Shown here: positions 1 through 8,000 of the stretch, one piece after another
Position numbering within the stretch: the stretch's first letter is position 1
Layout: every line of letters starts with the position of its first letter
NCBI RefSeq assembly: GCF_026341125.1
Contig: NZ_JAPEOR010000007.1
Coordinates: forward strand, 11,741-75,740
DNA length: 64,000 bases
Direction: 5' to 3'
Origin: Streptomyces sp. NBC_01142
GTDB taxonomy: Bacteria; Actinomycetota; Actinomycetes; Streptomycetales; Streptomycetaceae
Program-made: the position numbers and the translations under genes
Notes under the pieces: generated by a model
What the model saw: the letters and a program-made list of their open reading frames with translations, nothing else
The model's database searches: none
Told to the model about the DNA's origin: nothing

Positions 1-881
1 GCTGCGATCCAGGTATCCCCGGGGGCGGCGTGTCCGGCAGACAGCACGCGCCGGCTGCCCGGCACCTGGCTGGACAGCCACGCAAACGAGACGGCGAACC
101 GGGTGACCGCCTCGATCACCAGCGACAGCCGCCGGACGAAGGTGTCCTCGTCATCGGCCGGGACGAACCCCTCCGTGAAACACAGGTCGACATACGTGCC
201 TGCCCGCGCGGTCACAGCACACCCGCTCTGGTAGGAGCTCAGCCGGTAGCGGGCCAGGACATGTTCCTGTTCGCCGAGCGCGCCGGGCTCCACCGCGCTA
301 ACGCTCTCGACCACCGCGGGCGCTGCGGCACGGACCTGCGGTTCGACCGGGGTCGCCCACGCGCCCATCACCGCCCCGGCATCCAGCGCCGCCTCCCATT
401 CCAGCAGATGGCCCAGCCCCCGGCGGATCCGGTCGATGACCTCGTCGCCATCGCTGTCCTGAAAGGGCTGGCAGTCCTCCACCATCGCCACGTGCGACCG
501 CAGGGCGCCGTCCATGCACGACTCGGCCAGCGACTCCCGGAACCCCTCGAGAGAATCAGCGACCGGAAAGAACCGGGGACACTCCGGCCTGCGCAGCCGC
601 CGCAGCGCACTGAATGCCTCAACCGACTCCGTCACCAGCGCATCCAGGCACGCCCACAGCTCCTGCACACACCCGCCAAACAGCTCGGTCAGCTCCGCCT
701 GCCCGCCCGGCGGCCAAGCCAGCCAGGCCGTGATGACCCCCGACCCGTCCGGATGCGTGACCACGCCCTCCTCGACGAGCTCGCCCTCGAGCAGCGTGTT
801 CCACAACCGCGCCATCGCCACCTTGGCCCGCCGCGCATTGTCCAGATGCTGCCACGCCCGCGGGTAGTACTCCCTGATCAC
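1..881 (-). CDS. Hypothetical protein, 3' end cut by window edge
   Basis: A leftward reading frame opens with GTG at 881 (V-I-R-E-Y-Y-P-R-A-W) and stays open without a stop to base 1, giving at least 293 residues. The translation has ordinary protein composition, with segments such as LLEGELVEEGVV and HVAMVEDCQPFQDSDGDEV. The forward-strand frame over the same bases is a proline/arginine-rich shadow. An AGGG stretch lies about 8 bases before the GTG, a weak ribosome site. I do not recognise the family: no enzyme motif, signal peptide or membrane segment is visible. The predicted acidic, helical character suggests a soluble protein. The stop codon lies outside the window, so length and product stay open. 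Confidence 0.6.
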   Translation of the reverse strand, partial: MIREYYPRAWQHLDNARRAKVAMARLWNTLLEGELVEEGVVTHPDGSGVITAWLAWPPGGQAELTELFGGCVQELWACLDALVTESVEAFSALRRLRRPECPRFFPVADSLEGFRESLAESCMDGALRSHVAMVEDCQPFQDSDGDEVIDRIRRGLGHLLEWEAALDAGAVMGAWATPVEPQVRAAAPAVVESVSAVEPGALGEQEHVLARYRLSSYQSGCAVTARAGTYVDLCFTEGFVPADDEDTFVRRLSLVIEAVTRFAVSFAWLSSQVPGSRRVLSAGHAAPGDTWIA

Positions 882-1120
882 AGATCGACCCTAACGGCGG
901 CCACTGACAATCGAACCGGCCCCAGGCGCAGCTGTCACCACCCAGACGACCTGCCCGCAGCCCCTACGGCGGCCGTGAGCATGCACGGCAGCCTTGGCTG
1001 AGGCCACCGGCAGGAAAGCGCGGGCCCATGTCAGTGGGGGATGGCACCATCACCCCGTACAGAGGCAACGCAGCCTCACCGACGCGTACACCAGCAACGA
1101 TCCAGACAGGCAGGACCGCG

Positions 1121-2090
1121 ATGGCACAGGCCGCACAACCAGCCAGCCTGAAGACGGCCGTTCCCTAGGTCTACCTGGACAATGGGTGTGGGTGCGTCTG
1201 GCGGCCGCGGCGATCGGTCAACCGCGCGAGCCGTCCGACCTGCAGGTGCTCGCCGCGGTGCGCCAGGCCAGCGAAGCTGGCGTCGCCTTCCCCCTGTCCG
1301 TCACCCACTACCACGAGACGGCCCGGATCACTCACCCCCGCCAGAGGGCAGACCTCGCCCGCACGATGGCGTCGATCTCGCGCTGCCGAACCCTTTGCTC
1401 CGGCAGGATCCTGCTGCGTCATCAGTTCTTGGAGGCCATGCATCTGAGCTTCGGCTGGCCAGCGTTCCGGCCCACACCTCCCCAACCGCTGGGCATCGGG
1501 TGGGGCTGGGCGCACGCCGGCACGCGCCTGAAGCCGCAACTGCGCGGGCCATCCGGTCCCGTCGATCCGGCCTCAATGCCAGGAATGACCTACTTCCTGC
1601 GCTGGGCCGCCCAGTTCACCGAGTACCAACTGCTGGCGGGGCCGCAAGACGCCGACATCCCGGCTTCGGCAACTCGGCTACCGGCCCGAGGAAGTCGAGA
1701 AGGTCAGCCAGAGCAGAGTCGACTGGGAACCTTCTTCGCCGATCTGCTGGCCGGTGACCCCATCAGCAGATCGGAGCTGCGTGTGCGCGTCCAGGCCCGC
1801 GAAATCATCCACGAACACCACGAACTCCTTCGCGACCTGTGCGCCGAGTACCGGCTGGATCTGCTGCGGGCCACAGGAGCCGATCCAGCCCACCCCAAGG
1901 CATCCCGACACCGCATGGTCGCTTTCGCCGACCGCATCCCGTCGGTGCGCATTGCCGTCGACGTGAAGGTGGAGCTGTTCCGCAACGCGGCCAGGAAATG
2001 GAACCGCAACACGGTGCACGACATCGACGGGCGGTGAGCCGCGCTGTGCCCTACTGCCACGTCGTTGTCGCCGACCGGGAGATGTCCTGG
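1121..2090 (+). pseudogene. Decayed PIN-like hypothetical gene
   Basis: The natural start appears to be ATG at 1121 (M-A-Q-A-A-Q-P-A-S). This frame meets a TAG at 1166-1168 just before V-Y-L-D, a pattern that in PIN-like proteins precedes a conserved W-V-R-L-A stretch. The WVRLAAAAIG continuation is in the next frame from about 1183, so a frameshift falls between 1180 and 1190. That second frame runs to TGA at 2035-2037 after V-H-D-I-D. The expected continuation, A-V-P-Y-C-H-V-V-V-A-D-R-E, lies in the third frame, so another shift falls near 2030. Three lesions make a working protein unlikely. The PIN-like label rests on the VYLD and HDIDxxxxAVPYCxVVVxDRE pattern only and is tentative. The remaining sequence up to 2380 shows no callable gene. 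Confidence 0.5.
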
Positions 2091-2380
2091 CCGACCTGTC
2101 TGCCCAGGCTGCGCACAGCAGGTGGGACGGCGAGGACTGGGTCAGGGACGGCGAGGAGTTCTGTATGGACCTGGCAGGCCTGGGGCCGCATGCCGCCACC
2201 CCTGCCAGTGGCTGACGAGTTCCGGCGCCCGGACAGAAATCTTCGCCAAGGGAAGCGGGCTCGACACGAGCACAACGGATCTGCTGGTCGGAGACGTCGA
2301 GGACGGTGCCGGCATGGCCCGTCACTGTGCCGAGCAGTAGTACGGGGGAACAGCGGGCGAACCCTCCTGCATGCCCGTGG

Positions 2381-3496
2381 TCAGCCGCCGACGTCGATGT
2401 CTTTCAGCAGCTCCAGGGTGATGTCTTCGATGCCGTCTTCGATGGCCGTGATGGCTGCTTGGCAGATGAGCTGGGACAGCAATCTGAGATAGCCGCCGGT
2501 GCGGAGGTGTAGGTACTTGGCTTCACCAACTAGTGCATGGGGAGAGAGCTGATGCAGACAGAGGGCCTCTTCGAAGCCGCGCAGGACGCTGGGCCAGGTC
2601 TCCTGGTCGCCGTCGCACAGCGGGATGGGGTCGAGCCAGGTCACCGGTAGCCGGCTGGGATCCGCCTGAGGGAGCACCTTGTGCTTCTTGCCGTCTTCGC
2701 CGGTAATGACCGGCGCCCGCAGGCTCAGGCCCTGGTGCGCCTCGCTGAGTCCGTCCGCCTTCACGCGGGCCGCCCGCACGATCTCGCGGGCACCGGTGCC
2801 GCAGAAGACGGTCGTGATGCCGAGCTCCTCGCGCAGGTGGTCGAAGTAGTGCAGTACCGGGACGAGTTGATCCGGGTGCACCCGCTGCATACCGTCTACG
2901 AGCAGCAGTTGGGTCCAGCGCCGCTCCAGGATGTGCCACACGGACTGGGAGAGATCGGGCGGGCGCCTGGGCTGACGCACCTCGTCCTCGGTCAGCGGCG
3001 CCGGAGCCAGTCCCAGGAACTCGGCGATCGCCCATACCCAGTTCACGATGTTGTCCGCATCCTGCGGGGCCATGATGTGCACGACGGGGATCCGGTCGTC
3101 GTGCACTTCCTCGATACTGGTCTGGAACTCCCGGCCGATGGCCCGCAGTAGGAAGGTCTTGCCGGTGCCGGGGGGCCCGTCGATCACCCGGTCCATCAGC
3201 CCCTCGCGCCGGTTGCGGTTGACCAGCAGCAGCCGGTGCGCCTTCAACAGAGCTGCATCGAAGGCGGGATTGGGGACCAGTAGCAGATGTCCGTGGTAGC
3301 GCAGGCGGGGGTCGTCGGAGGTGACCGGGGTGCCGAGCGGGGCGGAGTCCGCAAGGTCGGGACGCTCGACCATCTCGTGGACGTAGGCGTTCCAGCCCTG
3401 CAGGGCGAAGATCCAGCGTGGCGCCATCGGTGCGGCCCGTGCATGGTCCAGGATCTGTCGTTCCCGCTCGGCGCGTGCGGCGGTGGAGGTTGCCAC
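2381..3496 (-). CDS. TnsC/TniB-like transposition AAA+ ATPase
   Basis: This is the ATPase regulator of a Tn7/Tn5053-type transposase. It would bind target DNA and switch on the TnsB-like transposase encoded immediately upstream. The protein has a Walker A motif GPPGTGKT (residues about 107-114) and a Walker B LLLVDG (about 197-202) in which the usual acidic residue after the Asp is Gly. A sensor-like TTVFCGTGA follows. I chose the GTG at 3496 because AAGGAGG sits 5 bases before it; the longer frame from 3538 adds 14 residues with no ribosome site. It is third of three leftward genes (TnsA-, TnsB-, TnsC-like), with a 69-base gap after the transposase gene. At 371 aa it is in the usual TniB/TnsC size range. 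Confidence 0.8.
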   Translation of the reverse strand: MATSTAARAERERQILDHARAAPMAPRWIFALQGWNAYVHEMVERPDLADSAPLGTPVTSDDPRLRYHGHLLLVPNPAFDAALLKAHRLLLVNRNRREGLMDRVIDGPPGTGKTFLLRAIGREFQTSIEEVHDDRIPVVHIMAPQDADNIVNWVWAIAEFLGLAPAPLTEDEVRQPRRPPDLSQSVWHILERRWTQLLLVDGMQRVHPDQLVPVLHYFDHLREELGITTVFCGTGAREIVRAARVKADGLSEAHQGLSLRAPVITGEDGKKHKVLPQADPSRLPVTWLDPIPLCDGDQETWPSVLRGFEEALCLHQLSPHALVGEAKYLHLRTGGYLRLLSQLICQAAITAIEDGIEDITLELLKDIDVGG

Positions 3497-3565
3497 AGTG
3501 TCCTCCTTGGGGACGGAGTGGGGCCACCGTGCCCTCATCGGGCACGGTCGGTGGGCGGTTGAATC

Positions 3566-5710
3566 TCACGAAGCGTCTGTGTCGTTTGGTACCGGTGGCC
3601 GGTGGGTCTCCCGGCCGGCGATGGGCAGGGTCGGGTAGGCGGTGACCGCCTCAATGTCGATGGACACTCCCGCGTACGGGTCCACCACCGGCTCGGGCTC
3701 TGCGTCCACCTTCAGTCCCTGGAACGGGATCTTGGGGGCGTTCCTCTGCGCCTTGCTGGGGCCCTGGCGTAGTGAACGGCGCAGCGCCTGCATCGCCTTG
3801 ACGATGGCCAACTGGTCGTCCTTGCGGCCTTCGTTGTCCACGACCGCCGCGGTGGCCCGCTCCCATAGGTCCTGCGTCCACCCGTCCTCGAGCAGCCCTC
3901 GGTAGATGAACTCCAAGTCAATCCACTCCTGCGAGTACAGATGGTCGAAGAGGTAGGCCACTTCGGGGTGGTAGGGGTTGTAGCGGGCTTTGAACCGGTC
4001 ACGGTGCTCGTTGATCCCGGACCGCTGGTCGATCAGCAGCCGCATTCGCCGGTCCGAACTCTGATAGGTGCGGTTCTCGATCTCGATGCCCTTGTCGCTG
4101 ATCTTCACCCAGGCCGGGATCAGCAGTTCGCGTGCCTCGGCTGCGGTGATCGGCCGCGGCCGGTAGCCCGTCATGGGCATCAACTGCGCGTACATCTCGT
4201 TCGGCGACAAGACCAGGCCCGGGGTGAACGGACTGCGCAACCCTTTGTGCGGTCGCTGCTGGTAGTCGAGGGCGACCCACTGCTCGGCCAGGTCCTGCAG
4301 CGTGTTGATCGGATACAGGGGCCCCTTGTCGATCCCCAGCCCTCGGTGAGCGAAACCCTTGCCGGTCCAGCCCACCACGTGCTGGCTGAACCGGCTGCCC
4401 AGGGTGCGGAAGAACCGCTCCTTGAGCGGCTTGTCGGTCGGGGTGTCCTTGCGCGCGTACTCGATGGTGATGTCGAGCATGTCGCACACGTACTTGAAAT
4501 GCTCACTCAGGTAGGGGCTGCCCTGGTCGATGATCACCGTACGGGGATGGATGACCGGACGCGCCGCCACCGCGCGCGCGAACCGCTCATCCGCGTCCCG
4601 CAGATCCTCAAACGGCAGCGCCGAGTTGGCGGCCAGCGCCAGCGGATCCCAGTGCGGACGCCAGGCAAGCGGGGCGAAGCACTGGGCCAGCAGCAGCACC
4701 AGGTCGTACGCCCTGGTCGCCCGGCCCCCGATCCGCTTGCCCGGCGAACCCTCCCCGGTGACCACCGGGACGACCATCACCGCGCAGTTGGACCGGGACG
4801 CCACATCGATCGCCGAGGTCAGCTCGGCCGAGATCACCTGGGCGTCGTCCCCGATCGCCTTCACCTTCAGCGGCGACGTGTCGATCTGCACCACCTCGCC
4901 CGGCCGCCGCGCGTGGGAAGGCCGATACGGGGGAGGCGGCTTGCTCGCCTGCTGCGCGCGCCGCCGCGTGGGGGCGGACAGATACTCGGCGAGCCCGGTG
5001 TCCTCCATCCGCCGGTAGAACGTGGCCCGCTTCAGCAGCAGCCGCTGCGCCTCCCGCGGATCCTCCAGTTCCGTCTTGAAGCGGTCCTGGACGACATCCA
5101 GCACCTCCTCCCAGATGGTCTGGATGTCCACCCCTGAGCCGCGGCCGTGGCCCATCACCACTTCCCGCATGATCTCGATGACCCGGGGGTCCGTGCGATG
5201 CCCGACCTCGCGGGGGCGCCGCTCGATCAGAACCAGCGGATTCTCGCCCGCCCGTTTCCACTTCAGCCGCATCGACTCCAGCGTCTTGGCGCTGATCTCA
5301 ATGCCCGCGGCCGCCAACTCCCGTGACTTGCAGGCATAACGCTCAGCCAGCGTCGTCTCTCCAGGCTCGTATCCGGGCCGGGCCTGGCTGCTGCCCGGCA
5401 GCAGGCCGGTGTCGAGCTCCTTCATGTGCCGATGCCACCGCTTGGCCTGCTTGCGCTGGGCCTTGGACGGCGGATCATCCAAGGCGGGCATCGGGGCCGA
5501 CGCAACGGGGGAGTTGTCACCATCCACGACGGCGAAGCCCGGCGCGGAGACCATGGCCGTGTACAGCACCTCCACCGGCGTGGACGTGTCCTCGGCCAGG
5601 AGCACCACGTTCGACCCCTGAAACGCCACCACCTGGTGGGTCCTGCCCAGCCATGGCACCCGGTCGCCCAGGCGCACCTGCCCTGGTGAGAATGCGCCCG
5701 GCCCGCTCAT
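3566..5710 (-). CDS. TnsB/TniA-like DDE transposase
   Basis: This retroviral-integrase-fold transposase would cut and join the 3' ends of the element. With the start used here (714 aa) the catalytic triad reads as D at about 277 (VVQIDTSP), D at about 395 (VIIDQGSP) and E at about 431 (PLKERFFRTL). A helix-turn-helix-rich N-terminal part precedes it and a beta-barrel Mu-type C-terminal region follows (RPHKGLRSPFTPG, DRRMRLLIDQRSG). The longest frame begins at 5788, but ATG at 5710 overlaps the TGA of the upstream TnsA-like gene as ATGA, which is strong evidence for translational coupling and the real start. Part of the TniQ, TnsA, TnsB, TnsC set here. The motifs are intact, so it may be active. 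Confidence 0.85.
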   Translation of the reverse strand: MSGPGAFSPGQVRLGDRVPWLGRTHQVVAFQGSNVVLLAEDTSTPVEVLYTAMVSAPGFAVVDGDNSPVASAPMPALDDPPSKAQRKQAKRWHRHMKELDTGLLPGSSQARPGYEPGETTLAERYACKSRELAAAGIEISAKTLESMRLKWKRAGENPLVLIERRPREVGHRTDPRVIEIMREVVMGHGRGSGVDIQTIWEEVLDVVQDRFKTELEDPREAQRLLLKRATFYRRMEDTGLAEYLSAPTRRRAQQASKPPPPYRPSHARRPGEVVQIDTSPLKVKAIGDDAQVISAELTSAIDVASRSNCAVMVVPVVTGEGSPGKRIGGRATRAYDLVLLLAQCFAPLAWRPHWDPLALAANSALPFEDLRDADERFARAVAARPVIHPRTVIIDQGSPYLSEHFKYVCDMLDITIEYARKDTPTDKPLKERFFRTLGSRFSQHVVGWTGKGFAHRGLGIDKGPLYPINTLQDLAEQWVALDYQQRPHKGLRSPFTPGLVLSPNEMYAQLMPMTGYRPRPITAAEARELLIPAWVKISDKGIEIENRTYQSSDRRMRLLIDQRSGINEHRDRFKARYNPYHPEVAYLFDHLYSQEWIDLEFIYRGLLEDGWTQDLWERATAAVVDNEGRKDDQLAIVKAMQALRRSLRQGPSKAQRNAPKIPFQGLKVDAEPEPVVDPYAGVSIDIEAVTAYPTLPIAGRETHRPPVPNDTDAS

Positions 5711-6420
5711 GCCGCCCCACCGGCACGCCAGGCCGTGGCACTGGGCATCAGGGGTTGGTCCCAGCGGATCTCCAGACGGCGCTGCCACACCAGCCGGTAC
5801 ACCAGATCAAGCGCCGCGGCGTACGGCATGCCACTGTCCCGCGCCCCCTCACCGATGGGGCGTTCGCGGCGAAAGGCCTCCTCGACCGCCTCCCGCTCCG
5901 CGGCCGCCACCGGCACCGCCTGGCGGTAGTCGGCCGCCCACTCCAGATTGGCCAGGCGCACCCCCTCCGGCACCCGCCGCACCGACACCTGCCAACCGGC
6001 CGCCACCGCGACCTGACGTGCGACCTCCAGATCCTCCCGCCACTGCGGACCGCCCTTCTCGGGCTCCACCAGCACGAGTTGGCGTGCCCCGGTGACCGTG
6101 CGCACCACGAAATCCGGACGCCAGCGCCGTCTGCCCTGCGCGCCCTGCCAGTGCAGCTCCACCGGCTCCCCGCCGATCCAGGCGATCTCCGGATCGAAGT
6201 CCAGCTCCAGCGCCACCCGACGGCGCCGCAGCGAACCGCACACCACATGCCCGCCGGTCGTGGCGCACCAGCAGTCGGACAGCTTCCCGGGACGACCGTG
6301 AAAGGCCACCGGCTCGCTCGGCGGACGCCGCTCCTCCAGCGCCACCCCCACCAGAGCAGCGGGTGCCGCCGACACCAACTGCTCACGCTTATCCAGGTAG
6401 CACACCCGTACGTCATGCAT
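5707..6420 (-). CDS. TnsA-like transposition endonuclease subunit
   Basis: This is the probable heteromeric partner of the TnsB-like transposase, cleaving the 5' ends so that the element is cut out rather than copied. The 237-aa protein has the restriction-endonuclease-fold signature DFDPEIAWI, then RWRPDFVV, then QLVLVEPEK, which corresponds to the E-D-(E/Q)xK active site of TnsA. The ATG at 6420 is preceded by GGGGAGGG four bases upstream. The longer open frame to 6714 adds a low-complexity leader without a ribosome site and was not used. The stop codon overlaps the transposase start as ATGA. I am confident of the family because of its place beside TnsB, TnsC and TniQ genes; the motif alone would be weaker. 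Confidence 0.75.
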   Translation of the reverse strand: MHDVRVCYLDKREQLVSAAPAALVGVALEERRPPSEPVAFHGRPGKLSDCWCATTGGHVVCGSLRRRRVALELDFDPEIAWIGGEPVELHWQGAQGRRRWRPDFVVRTVTGARQLVLVEPEKGGPQWREDLEVARQVAVAAGWQVSVRRVPEGVRLANLEWAADYRQAVPVAAAEREAVEEAFRRERPIGEGARDSGMPYAAALDLVYRLVWQRRLEIRWDQPLMPSATAWRAGGAA

Positions 6421-6834
6421 GGCACCCTCCCCGCTCAGCCCAGGGTGACTGCTGGCCGACAGCGCACAGCGGATAAGCAGCGAGCGTCCTCCGTTCGAGG
6501 GCATGCTCTTGACAGATCCGCGACGAAGTTGCGGTATTCCCTGAGCGGATTTCTGCCGAGAGGTGTGCCCCGGCGGACGGGGAGAAGAGCCGTCCACCCC
6601 GCAACGCGGCGCAGCGCGCATGTCTCCAGCAGCCGGCCAGCCAACTGGGCGGGAAGTTTCAGCGGGCAGCGGGCAGCGGGCAGGGTCGAGCAGGAGACGA
6701 CTGAACTCGGCCATCAGGACTGCTCCGATCGAATGCTGCCTGCGCGATCGTCTGCACGTACGGTGGCGGGGAAGAGTCCTATGCCGGCCACGCCCTCGAT
6801 CGAACGATTCTTCGTGGGCGGCCCCCTTGAAGGC
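6421..6834. other. Gene-free gap between tnsA-like and tniQ genes
   Basis: A 414-base stretch within the transposition module. On the minus strand an open frame continues upstream of the TnsA-like start, but it is rich in R, P, S and G and has no ribosome site. Short TTCGATCG repeats occur near 6727-6733 and 6797-6803. I looked for TGT...ACA transposon ends and repeated TnsB-type sites here, downstream of the TnsC-like gene, and around 7.9 kb, and could not define any. Confidence 0.4.
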
Positions 6835-7851
6835 TCATGCGCCAGGCATGCACGAGCGCTGCTGAAGTGAGCCCGCACGGGCCGCGATCCGGTTGTGCCG
6901 CTCTGCCAGCGCGAGCCGGCGCCGCCCTGCCGTGGCGGCTTCCGCACCCGTCGCGGCAGGACGGCTGTGGCGCTCCAGCCACTGCAACAGCGCGTTCTTG
7001 CCCGCGGCGAAGTCGACATCCCACACGTCCGCTTGACGCTGCACCCGAACCAGCCACCTGCCCCTGTCCCGGGGCGTGCGCAGCCCCGCCTGCTCGAATC
7101 GCAGCATCAGCCAGGCCAACTTGACCGCCTCGGGGAAGACGACCAGCGGGACAGCACGCGCCGAACGGGCCTCCAGCCCTGCCGTCCAGGCACGCTGCAC
7201 CCACACCAGCGTGTCGGGCGCATACGTCCACCACTGGTACATGACCTGACAGGCATCGGCGAACAACTCCTCGCCGGCCGACTTGAACTTGCCCTGCAGA
7301 CGCAGCCTGTCCCGGTGCACTGCCACGCACGCTGGTAGTGAGGACAGCGACACGGCCTCCGGATCGGTGCTGCGCGAGTCATCCGTCCACCGCAGATGCC
7401 GGCCGCACACCTGCCAGCTGTCCGCCGACATCAACCACACCCGCTCACTGACCTGCCGCCGGTACCCGCACAACGCGCACCACGGGACCAGATGCCCGCC
7501 CTCTGCTTCCCACGGCCACTGCCACACCGCCAGCCCCGTACCGGGCAGCAGCAGGTCATCCGCCAGTGACGGCAACGCCCACTGCAGCAGCCCCACATCC
7601 AGGCCCGACAGCACCGACAGATAGGTCCGGCCCTCCGCGTTCACCTTCATCTCGGTGTACTGCGGATACTTCTCCACCTGCTCCGGATCCTGGGACGCCT
7701 CACCCTGCCCGACACGGTCGAGGAACGAGGCCAGGTTCAGGCCGTTGGCCCGCCCCAGCCGCCGCACGAACGAACCGGTCGACTCCCCGCCCACCGGCCG
7801 CACCTGCACCGGCAGCGGACGGCTCGGCCCAAGCAACCCCGTCAAGTCCAT
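6835..7851 (-). CDS. TniQ-family target-selection protein
   Basis: TniQ/TnsD-type proteins choose the insertion site and recruit the TnsC ATPase. The 338-aa product begins with a TniQ signature (PLPVQVRPVGGESTGSFVRR, then LGRANGL). It carries a zinc-binding pattern of the expected spacing, CALCGYRR followed by QVCGRHL. ATG at 7851 is preceded by GGGGAGGAAG four bases upstream; the frame to 7929 is a longer, unsupported option. It is encoded upstream of the TnsA-like gene on the same strand, separated by 414 bases, so it may have its own promoter. No CRISPR array or Cas gene is near, so guide-RNA targeting is not suggested. It is divergent from the helicase gene at 8001; the 149 bases between hold TTCGAG and CTCGAA half-sites. 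Confidence 0.75.
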   Translation of the reverse strand: MDLTGLLGPSRPLPVQVRPVGGESTGSFVRRLGRANGLNLASFLDRVGQGEASQDPEQVEKYPQYTEMKVNAEGRTYLSVLSGLDVGLLQWALPSLADDLLLPGTGLAVWQWPWEAEGGHLVPWCALCGYRRQVSERVWLMSADSWQVCGRHLRWTDDSRSTDPEAVSLSSLPACVAVHRDRLRLQGKFKSAGEELFADACQVMYQWWTYAPDTLVWVQRAWTAGLEARSARAVPLVVFPEAVKLAWLMLRFEQAGLRTPRDRGRWLVRVQRQADVWDVDFAAGKNALLQWLERHSRPAATGAEAATAGRRRLALAERHNRIAARAGSLQQRSCMPGA

Positions 7852-8000
7852 GGGACTTCCTCCCCGCCACAGCACGCCCCACCAGGACACTCGTGCCGCT
7901 TCATACAGGCCGTCAAGACCCGACAACACCTTCGAGTGAACCTGCCCCGCCCCGGCCCCGGCACCTCGAAAACCTCCTCACCCTCGGAGCGAGGACTGCC

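Noticed and set aside
5323..6870. A 515-codon forward frame
   Set aside because: Antisense to the TnsA- and TnsB-like genes; proline/histidine/arginine-rich without motifs.
6421..8000. Possible CRISPR-associated (CAST) transposon
   Set aside because: No direct-repeat array, Cas12k or Cascade gene is visible; TniQ alone does not imply guide RNA targeting.
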